Below the pieces are notes generated by a model. That model was not told where the DNA came from. It saw only the letters and a list, made by a program, of their open reading frames with translations, and ran no database searches. Positions 1-8,450 of a DNA stretch of 64,000 nt are shown here, in pieces (positions within the stretch are counted from its first letter, which is position 1; every line of letters begins with the position of its first letter). The translations under genes were made by a program, and so were the position numbers. The DNA comes from Actinomadura coerulea (GTDB lineage Bacteria > Actinomycetota > Actinomycetes > Streptosporangiales > Streptosporangiaceae): NCBI RefSeq assembly GCF_014208105.1, contig NZ_JACHMQ010000001.1, forward strand, positions 1,302,001 to 1,366,000, read 5' to 3'.

Positions 1-2
1 AG

Positions 3-494
3 GGCGACCTCGACGTCATCAGCACCTTCCGCGGATTTCCCGTCTACCTGCTCCGCGACCTGGACCGGCTCGATTCCGACTCCGTGCGCCGAGTGGTCGC
101 CGCCAGGAAGGGCCCGCTGACCGACACCGTCGACGCCGGCGGCGCGGCGACCATCCTCGGTTGGCACCGCAAGACCTTCGACCGGATCGCGGGCGAACGC
201 GGCCTGGAGACCGACAGGCTCGGCCGCTTCGCACTCTCCGATGTCCGGGCACTGAGCGCGGACGAGCAGCTGGCCCGTCAGGTGGGGGAGGAGCGGCGGA
301 ACCTGGCCCTTGCTCGAACACGCCGGTCCGAGACCCGCGCCGAAGACGTGATCCGCGCCTGGATCCTGCGGTGCTCCGCCTTCCTGGACGGCGATGCCGA
401 CCAGCCTCCGGACACCGCCCCTTTGGGGCGAGCGCTGAGAAGCCTCACGACGATCAGAGCCGATATGGCGAAACAGGTAAACCCCATGCCCTAG
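3..494 (+). CDS. Excisionase/MerR-like HTH protein, 5' end outside window
   Basis: The reading frame is open from base 3, so the N-terminus lies left of the window. The visible 163 residues include a stretch resembling a helix-turn-helix of the excisionase/MerR type: 'AATILGWHRKTFDRIA' followed by a basic loop and 'FALSDVRAL', as in proteins that pick an operator and then read a conserved Arg-Asp strand. The C-terminal part is helical and rich in Arg and Glu. No catalytic motif is seen. The product is probably a small DNA-binding protein, perhaps from a plasmid-like or integrative element, but the family is not secure. Confidence 0.5.
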   Translation, partial: GDLDVISTFRGFPVYLLRDLDRLDSDSVRRVVAARKGPLTDTVDAGGAATILGWHRKTFDRIAGERGLETDRLGRFALSDVRALSADEQLARQVGEERRNLALARTRRSETRAEDVIRAWILRCSAFLDGDADQPPDTAPLGRALRSLTTIRADMAKQVNPMP

Positions 495-634
495 GGCCCG
501 ACCAGAGGCTCCGCCGCAGCAGAGGGCGCCCGGACGGGTCGAGGGCAAAGCTATGGCGGCTCGGAAGCGTCGCTCGGTGTGTCCGCCCTCGAAAGTCGCA
601 GCCGAGAAGATTGACGTGCGATGTAGAAGTCTGT

Positions 635-1873
635 CTAACCGCGTCGGGAGGTCGATCGGCGGCGGGTCGATGGCTTCTGGGTGTCCTTCTGCTGGGCCAG
701 AAACCTCAGGAGGCGGTCACGGGCTTCCATGCGGGACATCGCCGGAAGGCGGGAAGGGAAGTTGGACGCCACGGCGGGAGGCGCCTCGACCAGCCCCTCG
801 TCGTCGATCGTGGCCTGGTCGCCCGTCCAGTGGCCGAGCAGGACCGCGAACACGGCGTCCGGGTGGTGGGTGAGGAGTGCCGCGATCCGCTCAGCCTCCT
901 GGGTGCAGTCGGCCACCAGCAAGAGGCGGCGCCCCTCGGTGACGCCGCCCTTCTCGCGGATGGCGAGTTCGGTCTCCAGGTAGGCGAGCGCCGCGTCGAG
1001 GTTCCCGGGGATGAAGAGCCCGGCCGTGTTGTCGTCGAGGAGCTCATCCTCGGCCAGCCCGAAGAGGGTGATGGCGTCGGGCCGCGGAACCACGACCAGC
1101 GAGTCGTCACCGTGCACGTCGAGCGCGGTCAGCGCCAGTACCCGCGCGGTGGACGTTGCGCCCGGGCCCGTCAGGCCCGCGGTCGGCGTGGCGAACGGGT
1201 TGAGCGCAGGGCGGTAGACGAATCGCACGGCCTCGGGGCCCTGGGCGCTGGGCGCGGGAACGGGGGACAGCCCGGCGGTGGCGGCGGTGTAGATGCGATG
1301 CCGGAACGGATAGCACATCGCCGCTGCGACGGGGAGCAGCAGGCCAAAGAGCAGTACCGGTTGCAGCGAGGAAGGACGTGAATCGACCTCGTCGGCCTGT
1401 TCGCGCGCTTGTACTGGGGCGGAGGTCGTGGATGTGCGTGTGGGGGTGCTCTGGGAAGGGGTTGGAAGTGGTGGCGCGCTTCTCGGACGGGGCGGCGGAG
1501 CTGGACGGGGGGTGGTGTTCTCGCGCGGGTGCGGCGATAGCACCGTGTGTTCCTTCTTGGGTTTCCGGTCGTTCCGGTCGCCCCAGCGAGGAAGATCTCG
1601 GCCGTGTCCCGAACGTCTCCGAGACCTCTCGTGCATCGCCACCCATGCCTCCTTGCACTTGTGCGCGGCGTACCGGTCGCCGACGGCGTGGCGGCAGACG
1701 GGCGGGACGGGTCTGCGCGGCTCCGGCCCGGTCCCGGCGGCCGCGTCGGACGGAGCCGCCGCACCGATACTGATGGCGCCGGCCATGGCGGTACACCCCA
1801 GGAACCCGCAGGTGCAGCGGAGCCATTCGCCGAAGGCGACGGCGAGTCTGGGATTTGCCAGGAAACGGTTCAT
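635..1873 (-). CDS. Pro-rich membrane protein of unknown function
   Basis: This is a 412-residue protein starting at ATG 1873 with a weak upstream GGGGCGAAG. A hydrophobic Ala/Gly segment at about residues 22-45 could be a signal or first membrane segment. It is followed by a basic, Pro/Thr-rich linker (about 80-165) and a clear membrane segment at about 170-190 (PVLLFGLLLPVAAAM). The remaining 220 residues look globular and acidic, with no motif I recognise, and the tail is Ser/Arg-rich. The arrangement of N-terminal membrane anchor, Pro-rich stalk and soluble domain recalls actinobacterial plasmid-transfer (Spd-like) or secretion accessory proteins, but that is only a guess. No operon partner is visible. 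Confidence 0.6.
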   Translation of the reverse strand: MNRFLANPRLAVAFGEWLRCTCGFLGCTAMAGAISIGAAAPSDAAAGTGPEPRRPVPPVCRHAVGDRYAAHKCKEAWVAMHERSRRRSGHGRDLPRWGDRNDRKPKKEHTVLSPHPRENTTPRPAPPPRPRSAPPLPTPSQSTPTRTSTTSAPVQAREQADEVDSRPSSLQPVLLFGLLLPVAAAMCYPFRHRIYTAATAGLSPVPAPSAQGPEAVRFVYRPALNPFATPTAGLTGPGATSTARVLALTALDVHGDDSLVVVPRPDAITLFGLAEDELLDDNTAGLFIPGNLDAALAYLETELAIREKGGVTEGRRLLLVADCTQEAERIAALLTHHPDAVFAVLLGHWTGDQATIDDEGLVEAPPAVASNFPSRLPAMSRMEARDRLLRFLAQQKDTQKPSTRRRSTSRRG

Positions 1874-2659
1874 CTTCGCCCCGGGGGATCGCGTCGGTCA
1901 CCGTGTGAATGCCGATCGTAGCCACTTTGGCTACGGAGCGTTGAACAATGCCCACAGTCGGCTCCCGTGATCAGGGCGAGTCGGTGCCGCGACGCCGGTG
2001 ACTGATATGTAAGGCATGTCCCGGATCATCCTGGAATATCGCTCAGCGGCCTCGTCAGGCCGTGCGCTGGGTTGTCAAAGTGCTGAATTCCCGTGAATCC
2101 AAAGGGATGTGCGAGGAGGGGGATCGGTGATAGGACATCCCCAAGCTCCGAAACCCGCGTGATCAGTACGGGATCGGACTCTCTGAGGAGCCCCCGAAGT
2201 GGCACGCTCGGGTGACGAGGTGGTCCCAAAACTGTCACTCGCTGTCACTGAGGTCAACGGCCAAACTCTCCGAGTTGCCCCACCTTCCTGACCCGCCCAG
2301 GAACGCCAAGAGCCTGCCCCTCAGAGAAAGACGGAGCCGCGCGAATTCGATCGCTCGCCAGGCTGAACCGGCGGCCCGGGCAACCTTCACCGTGATCGAC
2401 TCGGCGCCGCACTTTGTTCGCTTTCCCACCACAGCCCCCACCAGACCGCCGATGGCGCGCCGGCCCCCACACCCAGCCGACCACACGCGCACAGCGCCGG
2501 CACCCGCGCAAGCGCAGCGAGCAGGGCCGAGGGGCGGAGGCCACCGAACGGCACGTCTTTGATCCCGCCTCTGGCGGACGCGGACGCGCTCACGGCGTAA
2601 CAGGGGCACCGTGCCGCCCCGTGCCGTGCCGCCCCGTGCCGTGCCGCCCCGTGCCGCGG
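1874..2659 (-). other. Intergenic region without a supportable gene
   Basis: These 786 bases hold only short open frames whose codon use and composition do not look coding. The region is less GC-rich around 2000-2300 than its neighbours. The only structured element is the 15-base triplicate at 2611-2655. The promoter of the leftward gene starting at 1873 should lie near 1880-1950. I see no terminator hairpin or tRNA here. Confidence 0.6.
2611..2655. repeat. Three exact copies of a 15-base unit
   Basis: The unit GTGCCGCCCCGTGCC occurs three times in perfect tandem, starting at 2611, 2626 and 2641. It ends five bases beyond the stop codon of the leftward gene 2660-3619. Each unit contains GTGCC twice. 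Its position immediately 3' of a gene suggests a slippage-prone minisatellite with no evident hairpin. Confidence 0.9.
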
Positions 2660-3619
2660 TTAGGCGGCTGTGGGGAGGGGGCGGGGTGTGGGGGTTTCCT
2701 GGGTGTCGTGCAGGCCGAGGGGGAGGGTGTCGCCCCAGAGCCAGTCGTTGATCGTGCCTTCGAAGTGGGCGGGCGGGCCTACGGCGATGAGGCGGGAGGT
2801 CATGGGGGAGAGGTGGACTTGGAAGGGCGACGGTGGGGTCAGGGGGACGCGGCGGGTGGTGCCCCAGAAGTCGTTGAAGTCGCCTTGGGTCAGGTCGAGG
2901 ACATCGGGGATCGTGCGGTCGCGGACGGCCGGGCCGGTCGCCAGCCAGGACCAGTGGTCGGTCAGGAGGCGGCGGGCGGTGGCGCGCAGGACGTTGAGGG
3001 CGGTGAGGTCGTGCGGGCAGGCCACGTCGGTGATCTGGAGTTCGGGTAGGCCGAAGCGGCGCAGGCCGCGGGTGCGCAGCCGGAGGCAGGCGCAGCCGTT
3101 GACGCCCTCTGGGTCGACGCCGGGGTCGACGGCGGTGCAGCGGCCGTTGGCGCGGAACGGCGGCAGGACGTCGCCCAGCCACCGGTCGGCCAGGACGAAG
3201 CGCGTCCTCTCCCGGGCGGACGGCGTCAGGACGTGGCCCGTGACCAGATCGGCGACTATCCCTCCGGTGGCTTCGGCGATGGCGTACGCGGTGGCGCGGG
3301 CGACCTGGACCGCTCGGGGCTGGTCGGTGATCGGGGCGAACGCGGTGATGACGGCGAACTGCTCGGCGTCGTTGAAGGCGCGTGCGAGCTGCCTGTCCTC
3401 GGGGCGGGCAGCTTTGATCTGCCCCGGGTCCCAGCGGAGGCGGGCGAGATCTTCGCGGGCGACCTGGAGCTGACGTGTGCCCAGGCGCCCCGCGATGTGG
3501 GCGAGGTAGGGGCCGTCGCCGGTTTTCAGAAGCTCGACGGGGGCGTCCGGGATGGTGGTGGCGGCCACGGCGAACCGTGACGTGGTGGTGGACGGGACTT
3601 GGAACGTGATCGTGGCCAT
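2660..3619 (-). CDS. Uncharacterised 319-residue protein
   Basis: The frame is open further upstream, but ATG 3619 is preceded by GAGGAG at good spacing and the translated sequence before it is Pro/Arg-rich non-coding in character, so this start is preferred. The protein begins with a short beta-rich stretch (MATITFQVPS), then an alpha/beta region including 'NDAEQFAVITAFAPI' and 'ATAYAIAEATGGIVADL'. A Cys pair (NGCACLRL) sits near the middle, and a Trp-rich region (FNDFWGTT, INDWLWGDTLPLGL) lies at the C-terminus. I do not recognise the family. No membrane segment or signal peptide is seen. Confidence 0.65.
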   Translation of the reverse strand: MATITFQVPSTTTSRFAVAATTIPDAPVELLKTGDGPYLAHIAGRLGTRQLQVAREDLARLRWDPGQIKAARPEDRQLARAFNDAEQFAVITAFAPITDQPRAVQVARATAYAIAEATGGIVADLVTGHVLTPSARERTRFVLADRWLGDVLPPFRANGRCTAVDPGVDPEGVNGCACLRLRTRGLRRFGLPELQITDVACPHDLTALNVLRATARRLLTDHWSWLATGPAVRDRTIPDVLDLTQGDFNDFWGTTRRVPLTPPSPFQVHLSPMTSRLIAVGPPAHFEGTINDWLWGDTLPLGLHDTQETPTPRPLPTAA

Positions 3620-4024
3620 GAGGCTCCTCCTCGCTTTTCGGGATGCGCCCAGCTTGCGTGGCCGTCCGGGCGGGCGGCAGTAGAACCGGGTTCTGTGGAT
3701 AACCCGACCGTCTGGGGCGGCTGGGAGAGGGGTGTCCGGCGTGTGCGGTGAAGCGGACCGGCCCCGTGGGGGAGGCGAGGTTCCGGTCTTGGGGCCACCG
3801 GAGCGGGTGATCCGGTGGATCGGCCGGGAGGTGGGGGTCACAGACACGTCTGTCTAGCTTCGACACGCCGTTCGCCAGGGAAAAGACCAGCTTCGGCCGA
3901 ATTCGCGGTGATTCGGGCGGCATCGACGGCGCAATCGGGGGGAATGTGTACGTTGGGGAGATCAACACTGCTGTGAGCTGCGGGGACGGGCCCCGCCGCC
4001 CAGCCTCGGAATCAGGAGGTCCCC
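3620..4024. other. Divergent intergenic region
   Basis: These 405 bases separate the leftward gene starting at 3619 from the rightward HTH gene at 4025, so they should carry two divergent promoters. The section 3840-3960 is relatively AT-rich. A strong ribosome binding site (AGGAGG) lies just before 4025. I can assign no convincing -35/-10 pair and see no other gene. Confidence 0.5.
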
Positions 4025-4237
4025 GTGGCTCGAACACTGTCGAGGGGCACCCGTGTCACCGGTGCCGAACGCACCAGGCTCGCCGCCGAACTCGCTCCGC
4101 GGTACGCGGCGGGCGAGAGCATCCGCGACCTGGCCGCCGAGACCGGCCGGTCGTACGGGTTCATCTACAACGTCCTGAAGGAGGCGGGAGTGCCGCTGCG
4201 CGGCCGGGGCGGCAACACCCGGCGCAAGAAGGACTGA
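4025..4237 (+). CDS. Small helix-turn-helix DNA-binding protein
   Basis: The start is GTG 4025, preceded by AGGAGG with good spacing. The 70-residue product is very basic. It has a canonical helix-turn-helix at about residues 25-55: 'YAAGESIRDLAAETGRSY' with a second helix 'FIYNVLKEAGV'. The C-terminus is a basic RGRGGNTRRKKD tail. Small proteins of this form (basic N-terminus, single HTH, RGRGG tail) are widespread and conserved in actinomycetes, where they are annotated only as helix-turn-helix proteins. It could be a nucleoid-associated or regulatory factor. It has no clear operon partner: the next gene runs in the opposite direction. Confidence 0.85.
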   Translation: MARTLSRGTRVTGAERTRLAAELAPRYAAGESIRDLAAETGRSYGFIYNVLKEAGVPLRGRGGNTRRKKD

Positions 4238-4319
4238 CCCGCTCCCGAGCCCAGCGAGACAAGGAAGAAGCGAGCACATGGCCGGACGTCCCCCTCGCCC
4301 CCCGGGGGGACCCCGCGCG

Positions 4320-5693
4320 CTACGGACCGCGGAACGCCACGGCGACCTCGAGGCGCCCGTTCAGGCTGGCGAGGTCGGCGGCCGCCCGCCCGGCCACCCA
4401 GCCCTCATAGTTGGACACCGAGCCCGCCCGGCCCTTGGCGAGGTCGGGGAACATCGTGTCGACGGCATGATCGACGGCCTGGTCGCGCGCCGCCAGGACG
4501 GGAAGCAGATCCTTCCCGCCGGCGCCCGCGGCCGCCCTGTCCGCCGCCCCCCGCAGCCGCTCCCCGATGCGGACGGCGTAGGCGTTGAGGAACGCGTGGC
4601 GGAACGAACGCGTCCGTGACCGTCCCCGCGCGTCGCGTCTGGGCCCCGCGTGCACCATGGCGGACGTCGCCTGGACCAGCAGGGACGTGAACAAGATCTC
4701 CACCGCGGCCAGGTCGGCCGGGAACCCCAGGACGGTGGAGAACCCCAGCTCCCGATGCCAGATCGCGCGGCAGTGGTTGGCCTCGGCCACCACCGTCAGC
4801 AGGACCGCCTTCGGCGCCTCGTAAGGACTGTCCACCGCGATACGGCGCCCGTCCGGGCCGCTCATGTCACCTGTCTCCGCGGCGAGCAGGGCGTGGTCGA
4901 TGCTGTGCCGCGCCATCAGCTCCTGGGCGCGCGCGCTGAGCGCCTCCGCCTCCTCGGGGAACTCGGTCGACTCGGCCTTTGCCAGAAGGGCCCGGACCCG
5001 TCCCAGAATGCGCTGATCAGCCTCCGCTCGCCCGTCGCCGCCGACACTGGACTCCCTGGGTGACCCACTCTCCGTTTCAGGCCGGGACGTCCTCGTGGAA
5101 CCCCGGGCATCGGACGCGCCTGGGCCGGAACGGCTCTTGCTGGAGGCCCCTTCGCCAGGCTTACCGGTACCAGGGGGCGGGGTGATGGAAGGAAGCTTGG
5201 GGAGGGCCTCCAGGAGATGGATGAGTTCGACGGCGCAGGTGACGTAAGTCGCGCGTTCGGTGCCTTCGCGGCGGCACCAGTGGGACGGCTGGGAGCCGTC
5301 CGGCCACCACACGTCGGCCCGGATGGCGGCCAGCCGTTCGCGCCAGCGATCGTCGACCGCGCCGGGGGAGTAGGTGCGCGCCTCATCGGCGATCGCGTCG
5401 GTGGCCAGGCGTGCGTGGCGGGCCGTGTACCGGCGGGTCGCGAAGCGCACCAGGTCGGCCGGTTGCCAGCCGCGCTGCCAGGCGGACGTGATTCCGTGCC
5501 GCAGCCGGTCGGTGAGGCAGCGGTCGACGGCGACCGTCCGGCCGGGGGTGTCGCGATCGCCGGCCAGCTCGGCCACGAGCCGCCGGAACGCGGCGCGGTC
5601 ACCGCGAGCGAGCGATCGCACCGCCTCGTCCGCGGCGAGGGCGGCCGAGGCGTCGAACGCCCGGCCGCGCCGCCCGGTCTTCCGCACCGCCAC
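4320..5693 (-). CDS. DUF2786 domain-containing protein
   Basis: The 457-residue protein starts at GTG 5693; a second GTG two codons on is also possible. Residues about 225-265 carry the DUF2786 signature: 'ILGRVRALLAKAESTEF' with 'PEEAEALSARAQELMARH', a motif found in phage-related and actinobacterial proteins. Before it is a low-complexity Ser/Gly/Pro linker (about 170-222). The N-terminal 165 residues are helical and Arg-rich with several Trp. The C-terminal 180 residues are helical (ANHCRAIWHRELG, SFRHAFLNAYAVRIGERL). The molecular function of DUF2786 proteins is not known to me. The gene is convergent with the small HTH gene. Confidence 0.8.
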   Translation of the reverse strand: MAVRKTGRRGRAFDASAALAADEAVRSLARGDRAAFRRLVAELAGDRDTPGRTVAVDRCLTDRLRHGITSAWQRGWQPADLVRFATRRYTARHARLATDAIADEARTYSPGAVDDRWRERLAAIRADVWWPDGSQPSHWCRREGTERATYVTCAVELIHLLEALPKLPSITPPPGTGKPGEGASSKSRSGPGASDARGSTRTSRPETESGSPRESSVGGDGRAEADQRILGRVRALLAKAESTEFPEEAEALSARAQELMARHSIDHALLAAETGDMSGPDGRRIAVDSPYEAPKAVLLTVVAEANHCRAIWHRELGFSTVLGFPADLAAVEILFTSLLVQATSAMVHAGPRRDARGRSRTRSFRHAFLNAYAVRIGERLRGAADRAAAGAGGKDLLPVLAARDQAVDHAVDTMFPDLAKGRAGSVSNYEGWVAGRAAADLASLNGRLEVAVAFRGP

Positions 5694-6043
5694 TCCCGCC
5701 GTCCGCCGTCGTCCGGGGACGATCCTCTCATCCGGCGGTGACGAGGCTCGCCGCCGCGCCGGGAGAAGCGAAGGCCCCGGCGAGCCGCTCCGGCCGCGCG
5801 ACGGGCGAACTCGTCCGAATTAAGTTCGGTTTCAGTCGGCGACCGCGGCGGACCGGACGTGGACAACGAGAGGATGGACCGCCGCCACATGCGGACATGA
5901 CACTACGAGCGTGGACAACTTCGAATAGTGATCAATCCGATATCTTGATTGATTGAAAGATCCACGAGAGAGGCGCAAGCTGTCCCCGACGTCTGGAATG
6001 CCCCGCCCGTTCCTTCCGACCGACCGCCGACAGGACACGACTG
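5694..6043. other. Divergent intergenic region with AT-rich patch
   Basis: These 350 bases lie between the leftward DUF2786 gene and the rightward small gene at 6044. The section 5880-5965 is distinctly AT-rich for this genome and contains the inverted repeat listed at 5931-5953. No open frame here has coding character. Confidence 0.5.
5931..5953. promoter_or_regulatory. Inverted repeat, candidate operator
   Basis: ATCAATC and GATTGAT form a perfect 7-base inverted repeat around a 9-base spacer. It sits in an AT-rich patch about 90 bases upstream of the gene at 6044. Form and position fit a repressor site or part of a promoter; which protein binds is unknown. Confidence 0.4.
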
Positions 6044-6313
6044 ATGTTCGAGATCTGGGAGACGAGTGAGCCCGCGCGGCTCATCAGTGACGCGGGGAGC
6101 CTGAAGGTCGCACTGGAGAAGGTCGACACCATGTGCCGGCTCAGGCATGACCAGGCCGCGGCGCACCTGAGCGAGACCGGAGAGGGCTACCACTTCGAGA
6201 TCAGGGACCACGAGGGCAAGGCACTGGCGCGGCTGAGCTACGTCCCGGACACCTCCCGCGCTTACCAGAGCGTCGTGGTCGAGGAGATGCGCGGGCAGGA
6301 CGGCGCGGGCTAG
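6044..6313 (+). CDS. Small hypothetical protein (89 aa)
   Basis: ATG 6044 follows an AGGA eight bases upstream. The acidic 89-residue product has a helical first half (GSLKVALEKVDTMCRLRHDQ) and a beta-rich second half (GYHFEIRDHEGKALARLSYV), which suggests a small alpha/beta fold. No motif is recognised. It is followed by a strong hairpin shared with the convergent gene. It might be the product controlled by the inverted repeat upstream, but no function can be given. Confidence 0.6.
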   Translation: MFEIWETSEPARLISDAGSLKVALEKVDTMCRLRHDQAAAHLSETGEGYHFEIRDHEGKALARLSYVPDTSRAYQSVVVEEMRGQDGAG

Positions 6314-6326
6314 CAGCGGTCTCTCC

Positions 6327-6356
6327 GACGGCCCCCGGCATCGTCCGGGGGCCGTC
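6327..6356. terminator. Bidirectional terminator hairpin
   Basis: A perfect 12-bp stem (GACGGCCCCCGG and its complement) closes a 6-base loop between the convergent genes ending at 6313 and 6381. No long U-run follows, as is usual in high-GC actinomycetes. Confidence 0.85.
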
Positions 6357-6380
6357 GCATGCGCGGCCGGAGACGCTTCA

Positions 6381-7475
6381 TCAGTCCTCGACGGTGACGA
6401 CCGTTTCCTTGGCGTCCGGCTCCATGAAGCGCAGCATCGCTTCGCCCTCGGTGCTCAGCTCCTTGACGGCCGTCCGGGGGAGAGCCTCGAACGGGCGCAT
6501 CCGGAGCGTGGCGACCTTGCGTTTGTACTCGGTCTCCCAGATGCCGCGCGCGAACCCGTCCCAAAGGAAGACGGCGCGGACACGCAGGTTCTTGGTCGTG
6601 AGCATGGGGCGGTGCTCGTCGGCGATGATGCGCCTGCGGTCGGCGTGTGCGAGGACGAGGCTGTCGAACTCGGGCAAGAACCGCGCGGGGGCGGGGCCGT
6701 CCTCCCCAGGGCGTGGCGCATCCGGTAGGTCGAACAGTTCTCGGCCCTTGTCGTCGGTGAAGGTGCGCAGGCTTGGGCGAAGGCGTTCCAGAGCCTCACC
6801 GGTCGAAGACAGGCCGGACCACGTCTGAGCGTCCGCGGCGGACGCCGGCCCGTAGGCGGCGAGGTAGCGCAACATCAACTCGTCGACGGCGTTCTCGGCG
6901 TTCGGTCCCGACCCCAGCCACGTGTCGGCCAGAGCGAAGCGCGACGTGCGCGCGAAGCCCCACCTGTCCTCGGTGGGCACCATGACCAGCGGTACGCACA
7001 GTCGGACGGCGTAGCCGAGAGCACGGTCATTGACGTCGGGGAACTGCTGCTGGAGTAGCGCGCGTATCTCGTTGAACGTCAGCGGTCCCGTCTCCAGGAG
7101 AGAACGTGCGGCGGGGACCACCTTCTCCAGATCGAGTCCCTTGGCGCGGTCACCCAGCACACGCAGACCACCGTCCAGCATCGGTTGCATCGCCGTGCGG
7201 AACGCCGTGTAGTCCGCGCTCGTCACCAGGTGCAGCGTGGCGCGCATCATGGTGGCGCGGACCAGCGATCGATCGTGCAAGGCGGAGCCCAGGTCGGATG
7301 CCTGGAACCCTTCGAGACGGGTCCACAACCCCAGGAACGGCGGCTTAGGTTCCTGGGCCTGCATCCCGCACAGCCTTCCCACCGCTTCGGAAACGGGGAT
7401 CGCTTCCCGTGCGAGCAGCATCTGCCGTGCCAGGGTGGCCCGATTGAGGGCCCGAACGCTCAGGGTTTCTGTCAT
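6381..7475 (-). CDS. Winged-helix protein of the AlkZ/YcaQ (HTH_42) superfamily
   Basis: The preferred start is ATG 7475 (364 residues); the frame upstream of it does not look coding. The N-terminus 'LNRATLARQMLLAREA' followed by 'GRLCGMQAQEPKPPFLGLW' is typical of the HTH_42 superfamily, which includes the DNA glycosylases AlkZ and YcaQ. In those enzymes a Q-x-Q motif at this place is catalytic; here it is Gln39-Ala-Gln41. Other family features are 'ATLHLVTSADY' and the C-terminal 'VFLWDGFARGIWE'. The product is therefore probably a DNA glycosylase-like or DNA-binding protein. Its substrate (crosslink or alkylated base) cannot be read from the sequence. The gene stands alone. Confidence 0.8.
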   Translation of the reverse strand: MTETLSVRALNRATLARQMLLAREAIPVSEAVGRLCGMQAQEPKPPFLGLWTRLEGFQASDLGSALHDRSLVRATMMRATLHLVTSADYTAFRTAMQPMLDGGLRVLGDRAKGLDLEKVVPAARSLLETGPLTFNEIRALLQQQFPDVNDRALGYAVRLCVPLVMVPTEDRWGFARTSRFALADTWLGSGPNAENAVDELMLRYLAAYGPASAADAQTWSGLSSTGEALERLRPSLRTFTDDKGRELFDLPDAPRPGEDGPAPARFLPEFDSLVLAHADRRRIIADEHRPMLTTKNLRVRAVFLWDGFARGIWETEYKRKVATLRMRPFEALPRTAVKELSTEGEAMLRFMEPDAKETVVTVED

Positions 7476-7895
7476 CCGTCCAGGATGCCGTGACCGCGTC
7501 CCGCGTGGAGAGCTCCGGCCAAGCGACAACACGGGGAGGCGAGCCGGACGGGGTCGCTCACTGCGGCGGGCCGGCCGGCGCGCGGTGTGATTGAGATCTC
7601 CGTCCCTGAATCTTCTCCATGAGCCGGGGTGCGCCTGCGTGGCGAGGAGAGCACGCACCGTGCAGGACGCCCTGCGGGCCTCCGGTGGAGTAGCGGGCCG
7701 ACCGCGCGGATCGGTGCTGGTCAAGCCACTGCCGACGCCCGGCGGGGACGTGATCGCGTGATCGATAACGATCGACCGACCCGGGAGTTACGGCGTGATT
7801 TTTCTTGAAATGCACGTGCATCAGCTCTTGCACCTGCACGCCATCCCTAGCAGGATTGCCCCGGACCCCCGCACGTGAACTCCCCGGAGATCGCG
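7476..7895. other. Divergent intergenic region with palindromes
   Basis: These 420 bases lie between two divergently transcribed genes. They contain a perfect 12-base palindrome, ATGCACGTGCAT, at 7810-7821, and GATC-rich partial repeats around 7750-7775. The palindrome is about 75 bases upstream of the gene at 7896 and could be an operator. No coding frame is supported. Confidence 0.5.
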
Positions 7896-8450
7896 ATGAC
7901 CGCACACTTGAACGACAGTGACCGACAGGCGCTGCGGCTTGCCCAGGATCTCCGCGAGGAGATGCGGGCGGCTCTGCCGCACTCGCCTGCCCCGCCCTCG
8001 GTATCCCCCTTCGTCGATCAGGGCGGGATGCCGAGCGTCCTGCTGAGGATGGACGCCGAGACGGCCCGCGCCCTCATGGCCGTGCTGGCCGAGCGTCGCG
8101 GCGCGGCGGCGGAGCAGCGCCGGGCGGACGGCTCGCACGTCCCGCCGCCCGTTCCGCCGCCAGCGGCCCAGGCCGTTCCGGCGGCGCAAGGGCCCGTGGT
8201 GGCGGCCCTGCCCTACGGTGAGCCCGCCTATGGGCAGGCCCCGTATGCGGAAGCCCCCTATGTGGAAGGCCCGTATGCGGAGGCCCCGTACGCGGAGTCG
8301 CCGTACGCGGGGGCTCCCTATGCGGGGGCTCCTTACGCGGAGTCGCCGTACGCGGAGTCGCCCTACGTTCCGCCGCAGCCGAGCCCCGCCGTGTTCACCG
8401 GCGGTACCGGCCCGACGCCCCTCGTGCCCTCGGTCTACCCGACGCACTGA
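7896..8450 (+). CDS. Hypothetical protein with PY pentapeptide repeats
   Basis: ATG 7896 is preferred to GTG 7875 because GGAGA lies five bases upstream. The 184-residue protein has a helical N-terminal part (DRQALRLAQDLREEMRAAL, then MDAETARALMAVLAERRG), a Pro/Ala-rich linker, and nine consecutive pentapeptides of the form A/S/G-P-Y-A/V-E/G (about residues 115-159). The Pro/Tyr-rich tail is probably disordered and could bind partner domains or interact at the membrane. No signal peptide or membrane segment is visible. The function is unknown. Confidence 0.65.
   Translation: MTAHLNDSDRQALRLAQDLREEMRAALPHSPAPPSVSPFVDQGGMPSVLLRMDAETARALMAVLAERRGAAAEQRRADGSHVPPPVPPPAAQAVPAAQGPVVAALPYGEPAYGQAPYAEAPYVEGPYAEAPYAESPYAGAPYAGAPYAESPYAESPYVPPQPSPAVFTGGTGPTPLVPSVYPTH
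8238..8372 (+). repeat. Nine in-frame 15-base repeats encoding PY pentapeptides
   Basis: Nine tandem 15-base units encode APYAE, APYVE, GPYAE, APYAE, SPYAG, APYAG, APYAE, SPYAE and SPYVP. The units vary mostly at third positions (TAT/TAC, GCC/GCT/TCG), so the peptide period is better conserved than the DNA. Confidence 0.9.

Noticed and set aside
2235-4037. Very long open frame on the minus strand
   Set aside because: Arg/Pro-rich translation antiphase to the better-supported gene 2660-3619; a GC-rich shadow.
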